From Marvania coccoides (lineage: Eukaryota; Chlorophyta; Trebouxiophyceae; Chlorellales; Chlorellaceae): a stretch of 64,000 nucleotides of DNA. The notes beneath the pieces are model-generated. The model was not told the origin of the DNA. It ran no database searches and saw only the letters and a program-made list of their open reading frames with translations. This document shows positions 34,248 through 43,400 of the stretch, piece after piece. Positions within the stretch are counted from its first letter, which is position 1; each line of letters opens with the position of its first letter. The DNA lies in NCBI GenBank assembly GCA_963854735.1, contig OY978099.1, positions 1,860,001 to 1,924,000 of the forward strand. Reading direction: 5' to 3'. The position numbers and the translations under genes were made by a program.

Positions 34248-34551
34248 ATTTGTTTTTTGCTATCTATCATTGTGTTTTCTATGATAGAAATCACCATATA
34301 AAACACACAAACGGTAAAAAAAATGATAAAGCAGCAAATACATTTAAAGGTATGAAAAAAGTAGCACGCTGATCGATAGAAAACAACTTGCAGAATACAT
34401 AGGAAACATGTAGATCGTGTTTTCTACTTTTTTATTGAGTAGTTGTCTAATGTGGCAGTTTATATATCAGTTTTTTGCCATATATAACACGCAGAACACA
34501 GGTATAAAATTTTACAATAAAGTAGCAACATGTCTAAAACAACTGCTAGTG
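34248..34551. other. Gap between convergent genes
   Basis: AT-rich 304 bp with short imperfect palindromes around TAGAAAACA/TGTTTTCTA. No gene was seen. Confidence 0.35.
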
Positions 34552-36798
34552 TCAGCCACCAGCAGTTGCCGTATTATTCAGTGTCAGCAAAGCTTGCGCG
34601 TACGTTTTGGTAACTTCATTCCAATTTCGCTGCTCAACAACCCACTGGCGTGCTGCACGTCCCAGGCGCTGGCGTTCTTCCGAGCTTGCCAAAAGAAAAC
34701 TCAAAGTCTCACCGAGCGATGAAACATTGTCCTTTCGGAACAGCAGGGCACGTTCGTTGTTGCCTGCTATGGTTTTATGAGGAGAGACATCAGACAGCAC
34801 AACTGATTTGCCCATGGCCATTGCCTCCAGAGGTTTGAGCGCAGAGACCATTTCGGTCACCGTGGATGAAAGCCGTGGCACAGGCATAATATCCATGCAT
34901 GCAATGTACCGAGATACACGGTCAAAAGGGATCCTGCCAGTAAACCGACAATTTGACTCAATGCCAAGTTGGCTAGCCTGGCTTTTCACAGTTTCAAACA
35001 CAGCCCCGTCGCCCACCAAAAGAAAGGTATAGGCAACCCCATTGCGAGTCAAACCGGCCAATGCCGAAACAAGCAATTCCAGCCCTTCGTATGCAATTGC
35101 ACTGCCAGCAAAACCTATCACAGGGACCTCCAAATTCAACTGTAACTCCTGGACAACATCTCGGTCACAAGATTGCGGTTTGAATCGGTCAGCATCAGCG
35201 GCATTAGGCACAAAAACGATCCTCTTACGATGAACGCCTCGAGAAACTAACTCATCAGCTAATTCCGACGTCAGCGTGACCACTAAATCAGCATTTTTGG
35301 CGGCTTGCGCCTCTAACGTACGCATGATATGGAAATGCTCTGAATCAGCCCAATCTGGATGCAAAGAAGCGTGCGTTACCTCCCAAAGACCACGAACCTC
35401 GTATACAAATGGCAAGCCGAGCCGTCGGGCTGCTGCTAGTGCTGGTAAGGCTGTAAGGTGATTAGACGCGGCAACAATCACTTCAACACGCTTGCCTTGG
35501 GCCTCCCGGAAGAAATGATCTGCTATTGCAGCTAATTGAGAATCCAACGGAATAGCGATAGTTCCTATTGGCCACCCTGTGGCTGCTGAGTAGGTAACGT
35601 TTTCTATCACGAGTTCACGATAGCTGGAAGCCAAATCTTCTGGAAACCCTGGGCGAGTGGTGGCCCAGACCTTCCAACCAGAGTTTTGTAAACCAACTGC
35701 AACGCCATGCGACCGGGTAGCGTACCCGTCGGTTCGATTTGGAATGGAATGGGAGAGACAATAAAGGAGCGCTTTGTTGTGGATTGGTACGGCAGCGGCG
35801 GGCCTCCGGCGAGGGATGATCCACCCGTCTTTCAGCCGATGCAAGCTTTGAAGGTAATCAAATGCTATACGCTCAATATGCCCGCCTCGTTCGCGCAGCT
35901 GTTTCAGAGTATCCAGTAGGGAAGTTAGCTTTCCAAACATTCTATAATGGTCCCACGCAGCACCTACTTCTATTTGCCAGAACGGATCTGGCGATACTTT
36001 GCACTCCATGACGACATCCCAAAATTTAACATCATGTCCATCGAGAATTAAACGTGCGTTTAGATCAACGCCTTGGCCCTTATCCAGCTGACCATTATAT
36101 AAATATTTCATGAAAGACTCCCGGCCGTACGAGCCCCAGCCACAGGCATTGGTATTCGTCGAGGCACTGCGTGGTTCTGTAAGCATGCTTGATTCATTTT
36201 GTAATTGGACGATGTTATCAGGTGCCGAGCAATTTCCCACTATAGAGCTAAAAACAATGCCTTCAAGAGAGGGGTATTTTTTCAACGCATGCCTTATGAA
36301 TTTGAATCGAGCTGGGTGGGGAATAGAGCTCATATCGAAGAATGTGACGAACGCCGTGGTCGCCATCGAAGCCCCAATATTGTTACACGTGGCAGCACTG
36401 TGTGGTGCAAATAATGGCAAAATTTCAACGTTTGTGTTAACCGCATGGGATGGTAGCTGTATGATGGAATTTCGAGGAACTGCCGAGACAATTATTATAA
36501 TCGATAGGGGCGGTGCCTCCACATTATGAAGGCGTTGGAAAAAAGCTGCTGAATAATACATATATTCCCTGTATGTGGTGGAAACAATTAGAGACAGGTC
36601 ATCTACATTATTATTGCGTGCTACAAAAACTACACCAGTACCATACAGATGAGAAAGCCATGGCAAATAAGGGGCCGCCACTGGGAATGCCAAAGTAAGA
36701 AGGCCAACAGATATAGCCAGCAACAACCCCGCCACCGACACATGGTTTCTTGTCTTTTTGCGCACAGACGGGCTTTGGGGCGGTTTTCTTGATCCCAT
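34552..36798 (-). CDS. Two-domain glycosyltransferase with C-terminal GT4 (GT-B) domain
   Basis: Single exon, 748 residues. An anchor lies at about 22-45 (VAGLLLAISVGLLTLAF). Residues about 55-330 look like a degenerate GT2-like GT-A domain, of the sort that starts with a VARNNNVDDLSLIVSTTYRE segment; no clear DxD is seen. Residues about 345-748 are a bacterial-style GT4 enzyme: SIPNRTDGYATRSHGVA, GLPFVYEVRGLWEVTHAS, VVTLTSELADELVSRGV, VFVPNAADADRFKP, VIGFAGSAIAYEGLELLVSA, FTGRIPFDRVSRYIACMDI and PLEAMAMGKSVVLSDV with the donor-binding Glu. The layout matches large capsule or lipopolysaccharide glycosyltransferases of bacteria. Lack of introns and lower GC make horizontal origin plausible, but the added N-terminal anchor is a eukaryotic trait. 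Confidence 0.85.
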   Translation of the reverse strand: MGSRKPPQSPSVRKKTRNHVSVAGLLLAISVGLLTLAFPVAAPYLPWLSHLYGTGVVFVARNNNVDDLSLIVSTTYREYMYYSAAFFQRLHNVEAPPLSIIIIVSAVPRNSIIQLPSHAVNTNVEILPLFAPHSAATCNNIGASMATTAFVTFFDMSSIPHPARFKFIRHALKKYPSLEGIVFSSIVGNCSAPDNIVQLQNESSMLTEPRSASTNTNACGWGSYGRESFMKYLYNGQLDKGQGVDLNARLILDGHDVKFWDVVMECKVSPDPFWQIEVGAAWDHYRMFGKLTSLLDTLKQLRERGGHIERIAFDYLQSLHRLKDGWIIPRRRPAAAVPIHNKALLYCLSHSIPNRTDGYATRSHGVAVGLQNSGWKVWATTRPGFPEDLASSYRELVIENVTYSAATGWPIGTIAIPLDSQLAAIADHFFREAQGKRVEVIVAASNHLTALPALAAARRLGLPFVYEVRGLWEVTHASLHPDWADSEHFHIMRTLEAQAAKNADLVVTLTSELADELVSRGVHRKRIVFVPNAADADRFKPQSCDRDVVQELQLNLEVPVIGFAGSAIAYEGLELLVSALAGLTRNGVAYTFLLVGDGAVFETVKSQASQLGIESNCRFTGRIPFDRVSRYIACMDIMPVPRLSSTVTEMVSALKPLEAMAMGKSVVLSDVSPHKTIAGNNERALLFRKDNVSSLGETLSFLLASSEERQRLGRAARQWVVEQRNWNEVTKTYAQALLTLNNTATAGG

Positions 36799-37475
36799 TT
36801 ATGTATACTGTAAAGAGCTGCCCAGACGGCGTGGCAGGAACACGAATGAATGTGCCGGGTTGGTTTCACAAACGGATCATTTCGAAGAAACACTTTCTCG
36901 ATTTATCAAGTAAACATGTTTATCGACAATCTATAATAGCTGGATATACTACGAGAGAAATTCGTCAGTTCACAGCACACGAAAAATAGACCCCACAATT
37001 AATTGAAAAATGCATAAAGTAAATTGGATAAAGATGAAAAACTACTGCATGCAGTTCAATTGTCAAGTGTATAGCTGAGAACTAATATAAACAACGCTTG
37101 TACGGAAATGCACATTAACGCGATAGGATAATTCGTGTTTTGGGGGACCAGGTCAGGGCAATCATCCCTAGGAAGATGAGAAAGATATATAAAATCAATT
37201 GTTTTAAAGACTCCATATTTATTATTTAGGATTAATTGCCTTAAATTCTGAGATGCTTTAAATTTGTTGTTCTGAGTCGGTGTGCGCGAGGTTGAAATTA
37301 ATTGCCCTGGCCGCAGTGCCTGATGGACGTGTTACCTCCCCTCCCGTTTCCAGAATGCGAAATTGTGTATAGATTATAAATATGTTTTTTCTCTTTCCCC
37401 CTTCCTTCTCTTCTTTCAATTCGAACATCGTTATCAGCGGCGACTTATGCTTGTTAACACCCTCATCATCATCTT
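36799..37475. other. Intergenic, nothing recognised
   Basis: AT-rich 5' flank of the GT4 gene. No coding or RNA signal was seen. Confidence 0.4.
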
Positions 37476-37765
37476 CACTTTTTACCTTTTCTCTTTTTAA
37501 AGTTTAAAAACACACGGGTGTGTGAAATTTCTGGACCATTATATATATTTTACACATACTGCGACGGCAACGCCACAATCTACAGAAGAATTGGAATCGG
37601 TCGTTGATTGTGGTACACTCGATAAGTGACTGGACGAGGGAAACCTTTGAGTAGGAACTGTGCACCTACTATAGGGAGTCCTCCCCCTGGGGTCTCTTTA
37701 AATATTATTTTTGTCGAGAAATAAGACTGAGCTTAATTACCCTCGGTGCTTATCGGGCATATGAA
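37476..37765 (+). repeat. Near-identical long repeat, copy 1
   Basis: The segment from CACTTTTTACCTTTT through GGACCATTATATATATTTTA, GTAGGAACTGTGCACCTACT and TAATTACCCTCGGTGCTTAT to GGGCATATGAA recurs at 57453-57730 in the same orientation with few substitutions and small indels. It has no long open frame. The 190 bases that follow, up to the wecC-like stop, show no features. Confidence 0.9.
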
Positions 37766-37956
37766 AAATCATCTGGAGGGAAGCTCTTAGAATGCTCTCC
37801 ACAGACAAAAGTGACGGAAAATGCTGGGCTTTGCTATAAAGTCCATCTTAGGCTCCCCAGCTGCGAGTTTTGAGAGACAAAAAACATGCGATTTTGAGAT
37901 TATTTTTAACTTGATGTTTTCTTAAAGTAAAATACTTGAAAAAATAATTTCATCGA

Positions 37957-39225
37957 TTAACCGCATCTCAAACCAACTGCATCAATCACATGCTTATGTC
38001 TTGCAATTGACTCTCTCGCATCAACAAATTCCTGATGCTTTACCAACACACAGACAATGTCGGCATCGTTCAGTGCAGTCTGCAGTGTGCACAGAAGCAT
38101 ACTGGGAGGGGCTGCTGCTGGTAGGTGAGCAATATTGGGCTCAACTGCCAATACTGTGCAACCTAGCGACGATGCTGCCCTAGCGATTGCCAGAGCAGGA
38201 CTCTCACGCAAGTCGTCAATGTTTGGCTTGAAAGCCAAACCAAGGCAAGCAATCTTGACGTCAGTTATGTGTAGTAAATTTGGCTGAGAAACCATTGCAT
38301 CTGTAATTGCAGCCTTGATCTTTTCCAACATCCATGTGGACTTGAACTCGTTCACTTCTCTAGCTTTGCGAATCAACCGAGCATCACGCGGGCAGGACTC
38401 CACAAGAAACCATGGGTCCACAGCGATACAATGTCCACCTACTCCAGGACCAGGCTGAAGAATATTGACGCGCGGGTGGCGATTTGCCAGGGAAATAAGC
38501 TCCCAAACGTTGATGCCAAAAGTATCACTAAGTATTGATATCTCGTTTGCAAATGCAATGTTAACGTCACGAAAGCAGTTTTCTGTTAATTTGCACATTT
38601 CCGCGGTTGGTGCATTTGTCACAACGCACTCGCCCTGCACAAAAATCTTGTACAGCTCAACAGCCATTGCACTTGCGGTGGGAGACATCCCTCCGATGAC
38701 GCGGTCGTTTGATACTAGTTCCGTCAAAATTTTACCAGGCAACACCCGCTCAGGGCAATATGCAATCTGAATATCAGCCGCGTCTCCAGCATGCTGTGGG
38801 AACGTCAAATCCGGCCGCGCTTCAGCTAGCCATGCAGCCAGTTCTTGAGTGGTTGTTCCCACTGGTGAGGTGGACTCTAAAATGACAAGATTGCCTGCGT
38901 TTAGTACCGGTGCCATCGACAAGGATGCTGCTTTAATGAAGCTTAGATTTACTTTATGATCCTCTTTGAATGGTGTTGGAACTGCAATTAGAAACGCATC
39001 AGCACATTCTGGCGTTGACGTTGCGCATAGATATCCTCCACGCACTGTGCTCTCGACCAAGCTATCCAGTCCTGGTTCCACATTCATAATCTTGCCACAA
39101 TTAATTGCATTGACCACCTCCTCGACAACATCGACACCGATGACTTTTTTCTCTCTAGAGGCAAATAGGGCCGCTGTTGGCAAACCGATGTACCCAAGCC
39201 CAATTACTGAAATAGTGTCAAACAT
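37957..39225 (-). CDS. wecC: UDP-N-acetyl-D-mannosamine dehydrogenase (WecC type)
   Basis: Single exon, 422 residues, equal to bacterial WecC length. It oxidises UDP-ManNAc at C6 to UDP-ManNAcA with two NAD. The NAD site is ISVIGLGYIGLPTAALFASR. The intermediate signatures are AVPTPFKEDHKVNLSFI, ESTSPVGTT and YCPERVLPGKILTEL. The helix bundle has PTAEMCKLTENCFRDVNIAF with the catalytic-region Lys. The catalytic Cys lies in PGPGVGGHCIAVDPWFLVES, and the C-terminal domain has LGLAFKPNIDDLRESPALA. The WecC-specific GGHCIAVDPWF form separates it from UDP-glucose dehydrogenase. There is no targeting signal, so it is cytosolic. It diverges from the epimerase at 39999, whose product is its substrate. 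Intronless and lower in GC than host genes, it is probably of bacterial origin. Confidence 0.93.
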   Translation of the reverse strand: MFDTISVIGLGYIGLPTAALFASREKKVIGVDVVEEVVNAINCGKIMNVEPGLDSLVESTVRGGYLCATSTPECADAFLIAVPTPFKEDHKVNLSFIKAASLSMAPVLNAGNLVILESTSPVGTTTQELAAWLAEARPDLTFPQHAGDAADIQIAYCPERVLPGKILTELVSNDRVIGGMSPTASAMAVELYKIFVQGECVVTNAPTAEMCKLTENCFRDVNIAFANEISILSDTFGINVWELISLANRHPRVNILQPGPGVGGHCIAVDPWFLVESCPRDARLIRKAREVNEFKSTWMLEKIKAAITDAMVSQPNLLHITDVKIACLGLAFKPNIDDLRESPALAIARAASSLGCTVLAVEPNIAHLPAAAPPSMLLCTLQTALNDADIVCVLVKHQEFVDARESIARHKHVIDAVGLRCG

Positions 39226-39998
39226 CGTGTCTTTTCCTAAAGAAGTGTGTATTAATGTATATTTTTCCGCCGGCAGGCAGAGAAAATGTTTAGCAACACA
39301 GAAAGCTTCAAAGAGATGAACACAGAGGAAAAAAATGTGGACGTTTCCTTTAGGGGGCAGGGCCGCTGATGCCAGTCAAGGTGGGAAATAACTAGTTAAT
39401 TCAATTCAAATTGGTTTTATTTGCAATTAAATATATGTAAAAGTAGGATAAATAATTAAAAGCAGCTTATTTCTCTTTCTTTCAACGCGTGAAAATAACG
39501 CCTTATTATACTGATTTCTGACTTTTCTGACACGGCTTCGCGATGTTCGAGTAGCGAAATATAATATTTCTGCAGGTAATTTCTGCCAGACAGATATGGA
39601 GGGCCAGATATGCCAGACAGATATTTCAAAACATCCCGTCTCCTTAATTTCTACATGTTTTATTTCTCGTTCGTCTTTTCAATTGCAAGTAATTGTCGTA
39701 AGTGGCGCTGGTTTAGATTCCATGGTTCGTTTCAATCCCCCCCCCCCCCCCCCCCCGCGTCGATTATTCGCCTCTCTGGAAGTGAACTCTGCATAATTGG
39801 GAGAGTGCATTGTCAGATTGCGAACGTTTTTGATCATATGTGTTAATTTAAGCAGCAATATTCATCTTAGCGACCATTTACCCAATCCACTCTTTGGGCC
39901 TTCGCCTGCCCAATACTGTGGGGCATCGTGCCAGTAGTTGCCTGGACCCCGTTCTACCTCAAGCTGAACTGCGCTCCATAGATATATATAGTTCAATA
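39226..39998. promoter_or_regulatory. Shared upstream region of wecC-like and wecB-like genes
   Basis: This 773-bp gap between divergent pathway genes should contain both promoters. It carries a 20-base C run (39737-39756) directly followed by GCGTCG, and TATA-rich sequence (GATATATATAG) just before the epimerase ATG. No defined operator was seen. Confidence 0.45.
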
Positions 39999-41141
39999 AT
40001 GGTCGTAGAGATTAAAAAAGTTCTCGCCGTTTTCGGCACTCGCCCTGAGGCAATCAAAATGGCTCCTGTACTGAACGCATTGAAGCTGATACGGAGTATC
40101 CAAACCGAAATTTGCGTGACTGGGCAGCACCGGCACATGCTGGACCAGGTGCTTGACGCCTTTGATATAATTCCCGATTTTGACATGAATTTGATGAAAC
40201 CCGGCCAGGACTTGACCGATATCACCACACGCATTCTGCTGGAGCTGCGTAGCCTGTTCGCAGAGCAGCATTATGACCTTTTATTGGTGCACGGCGACAC
40301 CACCTCAGCAATGGCTGCCAGCCTAGCTGGATTCTATGCCGGAATTCCCGTCGCTCATGTCGAAGCAGGTTTGCGCACAGGAAATATGTATGCACCTTGG
40401 CCGGAAGAAATAAATCGAAGCATCATTGGTCGCATTGCTACACTGCACTTTGCACCCACCGAACACGCGCGCCAGTTTCTCATTAAGGAAGGCATTGATA
40501 CATGCAGCATCCATGTTACCGGGAACACAGTGATAGACGCCCTGCAGCAGGCGCTGACCAATCTTAAGTCTTCGCCAGCAAAATTGCAACACATTGAAGG
40601 TAGCTTTGATTTTCTGGAAGCCAACAAGCGCATTATTTTAGTTACAAGTCATCGGCGAGAAAATTTTGGCAATGATCTGGCACGAATATGTGCCGCCATG
40701 AAGTGTTTGAGTGAACGTAATGACGTCCAAATTGTATACCCTGTTCACCTGAATCCTGCTGTACTGTTGCCAGTGCATCAGATTTTGAGAAATCAGGAAA
40801 ATATTCATTTACTTGGGCCGCAAGATTATTTGCCATTCATTTATCTCATGAGTCGGACATATATGATTCTGACCGACTCTGGGGGTATACAAGAAGAAGC
40901 GGCCTTCCTGGGCAAGCCGGTCCTAGTGCTACGTGCTACAACTGAACGATCTGAAGCGATCGATACTGGCGCAGTCAAACTAGTGGGCACAGATCATGAC
41001 ACCATAGTGCGAGAAGCGCTTCATCTGCTTGACGATGACAATGCATACCATGCTATGGCGAACGCTTCAAATCCGTTTGGGGATGGTTTGGCGTCTGGAC
41101 GTATTGTCAACGCAATTCAAAAATTTGTTGGAACGAATTGA
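39999..41141 (+). CDS. wecB: UDP-N-acetylglucosamine 2-epimerase, non-hydrolysing (WecB type)
   Basis: Single exon, 380 residues, as in bacterial WecB/MnaA. It interconverts UDP-GlcNAc and UDP-ManNAc in the cytosol. The GT-B-like fold signatures are all present: VFGTRPEAIKMAPVLNAL, TGQHRHMLDQVL, LLVHGDTTSAMAASLAGFY, VAHVEAGLRTG, WPEEINRSIIGRIA, VTGNTVIDALQ, VTSHRRENFG, YPVHLNPAV, LTDSGGIQEEAAFLGKPVLV and the UDP loop TTERSEAIDTGA. The last has Ser where most bacterial enzymes have Pro. The kinase half of animal GNE is absent, so this is the non-hydrolysing form that feeds UDP-ManNAcA rather than free ManNAc. Start chosen at 39999, since the 35 codons upstream in frame do not resemble the family. 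Confidence 0.94.
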   Translation: MVVEIKKVLAVFGTRPEAIKMAPVLNALKLIRSIQTEICVTGQHRHMLDQVLDAFDIIPDFDMNLMKPGQDLTDITTRILLELRSLFAEQHYDLLLVHGDTTSAMAASLAGFYAGIPVAHVEAGLRTGNMYAPWPEEINRSIIGRIATLHFAPTEHARQFLIKEGIDTCSIHVTGNTVIDALQQALTNLKSSPAKLQHIEGSFDFLEANKRIILVTSHRRENFGNDLARICAAMKCLSERNDVQIVYPVHLNPAVLLPVHQILRNQENIHLLGPQDYLPFIYLMSRTYMILTDSGGIQEEAAFLGKPVLVLRATTERSEAIDTGAVKLVGTDHDTIVREALHLLDDDNAYHAMANASNPFGDGLASGRIVNAIQKFVGTN

Positions 41142-41260
41142 GATGGTTCACTGCTGTTTGTAATATATATATCGTAATATATATATCGCCATTCTGTAAG
41201 CCACATGTCCAGGAGTCTGCAAAGCGTTTACCTCTGTAAGGATGACTACACTACATTCCC

Positions 41261-41320
41261 GGTTCAGGTTCCCCCCCTCCTCTTGGGCACAAAACCAGGT
41301 TTTGCTCGTCAGAACCATCC
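41261..41320. repeat. Dispersed repeat, copy 2 (relative of 1964-2053)
   Basis: GGTTCAGG, a C-rich stretch, GGGCACAAAACCAGGTTTT and GAACCATCC parallel the element downstream of SLX1 in the same orientation, with a much shorter C tract. Confidence 0.5.
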
Positions 41321-41404
41321 ATGTCAAATTTTGGCCTCTCTCGGGCCTGTGACTCTATATATCACGTAAGCAGATAATAATATTTACGGCGGCTGGTGAG
41401 CTTT

Positions 41405-42290
41405 TTTAGCGCCACGTGAGAGAGTCGCCCTATTGCTCCCAAGTGCGCAAGGTGGAAGGGTGCACCTGCGCTGGGTGCATGGCATGCCTGCTGAAGCCGG
41501 TGCATGGCTGCTCCTGATTTCCAGTCGGTGTTTTTTTTAGCGCTGCCGCTGGAGCGCGTCGACCCTGGGGAGGGCGGCGAGGTCCACTAGAACTTCGACG
41601 ACGTGAACGACCAGGAGCCCAAATTGCAAGGATCAGCCCAGCCGGAGGGGAGTAGGCGGGAGGCGCCCTGGCGGTGGTGGGAGCAGCATGTGGCGGGCTG
41701 AAATGAGTGGAGCAGTGCGCGCTGTGATTGCGGCAAGAAAGTCTGTGCGACAAGCAGCGCTGTATTGTCTCTACGAAGGAGCTGGACAGGGCAGTTCTGC
41801 ATCGGCTGCGGGGTCTGCTGGAGGATATGCACTTCGGTTTCGGCAGCGTGGTGTTCGACCCCGATATTCCCGAAACCGGGGGCACATGAGGTGGCGCAGA
41901 TACTGTGCAAGGAGGTGTACGCGAAACCAGAGCTGAATTGCGGGATGGAGATGGAGACGCAGTTTTTAACATGCGTGGCAGCTGGCAGGTAAAACGATCT
42001 GTGCGTCGTGTGCGTTCTGGACGAGCTTTTTGGCCCTCCAGCAGAGGTGATGTAGGTGCACATCAAGGTTATATTTATCTGTACCACTTGCCGTGGGCTG
42101 ATCAAGCAGTCCCCCCACGGTGAGGAACGGCCGAGCGGTGGTGGGCGGGGGAGGCGGGCATTGCCCGGCGATGGCGCCCGGGGTAGCGACGAGGAGACAG
42201 CGTACACGACGGCAGATTCGGATGAGGAGGGTGGTGAGGAGGAGAGCGAGGAAGAGAGTGAAGGTTAGAGGCGGAGGGTGCAGAAATATT
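41405..42290 (+). pseudogene. Decayed GC-rich gene, possibly a Cys-rich zinc-finger protein
   Basis: GC-rich DNA inside the AT-rich island reads protein-like segments in shifting frames. They include VEGCTCAGCMACLLKPVHG (C-x2-C-x2-C), KELDRAVLHRLRGLLEDMHF followed by GFGSVVFDPDIPETGG, DLCVVCVLDELFGPPAEVM followed by a stop, then VHIKVIFICTTCRGLIKQ and an acidic tail (DSDEEGGEEESEEESEG). In-frame stops and frame changes, with no splice sites that repair them, indicate a pseudogene. CXXC-like fingers are a guess. Composition matches the host's housekeeping genes, so it may be a translocated fragment. Confidence 0.45.
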
Positions 42291-42299
42291 TACCTCGTG

Positions 42300-43400
42300 T
42301 TTTTTTGTCTGTGACTCAAATCTTATATGAACATACGTTTAAAGTTTTAAATTTGCACGTTAACACGTAGACGATGCCAATAGCTCTTCCATCCACAGGT
42401 TGGACGGGGTTAGGCAAATTTGCCTTTAAAGGCAGCTTTCTTCGCGGCCTGTCTGCAATGAGAGCATGCTTTCTTCTATCCATCTATCGAAGCAGGACTG
42501 ATTCGATGTAACCGCTCCCTCCGTCGCTCCCTTCAGCTTTGGATTACTCTCAGTTCGTGCTCTCCCACTGGGAGACACAAACTGCCATTCGCCCACCCCC
42601 CCCACCCTTCATTGGCAGGTCTGTTCCTCACCACCTTTCTCACAGTGCATTCTTTAGACGATTGGGGCAAAGGTGCACCTGGGGGAGCACCTGGAAGCAG
42701 CAGGGAGGAGTGCGGCGGTACAAGGAAGAAGAGGGATATCGGCCAGGCGGAGGGATACCGGCGGAGGCGGCGCAGAGCGGCGATGACGGGAAATTAAATT
42801 ACATGATGACTAAGAGAAGAAGAAGATTACATGACTGAATGATTTAACTGCGTGTGAGACATTACCTTAGCAATAATCCGAAAATGCATCCCTGTGTAAC
42901 TACGCAACTAGAAGAAAGGCCCTCTTAAGACTAAGAATTTTAGGTAGCCCAGGCTCCCTAAAATTAATTAATTTAAATTTGGTCGAAAATTTCCAAACCC
43001 AAGATTTATTAGAGGAAGTCGTATTTGGAGGTCGCAGTATTTTTCATCTCTGCAAGATTAGTTTATGTTCATATTTTATTTATTTGTTAAAGTGACAACT
43101 ATTTGCGTTTTCAGGGGATGAACCACTGTTTTTTCAATAACATGTTTACAGGGATGCATTTGCAAGATAATCAAGATGCATTTTGCAGTGTACAGCCAAA
43201 AAGAACTCTGGAGCGGTTAGCAACCTTTTCAGCTTCCTATTTGGCGACTGTCCCCTCCATTGCCAGGCGCTGTACCACCAGCTCCCAACTCTGCCACATG
43301 CGGCTAATATTCTTTTAAAGATCTGAAGGGGCAATTTATCGCCCCTCCAGAAATGGGATCTTTGTCCTTTTTTTTTTTTTTTTTCCTCTGTCCTCATAAC
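42300..43400. other. Intergenic, nothing convincing
   Basis: It contains a GC-rich patch at about 42600-42800 with short Arg/Gly-rich frames and an 18-base T run at 43366-43384. No gene could be supported. An in-frame ATG at 43353 lies upstream of the T run and would give the next protein a poly-Phe leader. Confidence 0.35.

Noticed and set aside
37957..41141. wecB/wecC as bacterial contamination
   Set aside because: The pair sits between genes with eukaryotic anchors and introns on one continuous sequence, and is arranged divergently rather than as an operon. A misassembly cannot be excluded from sequence alone.
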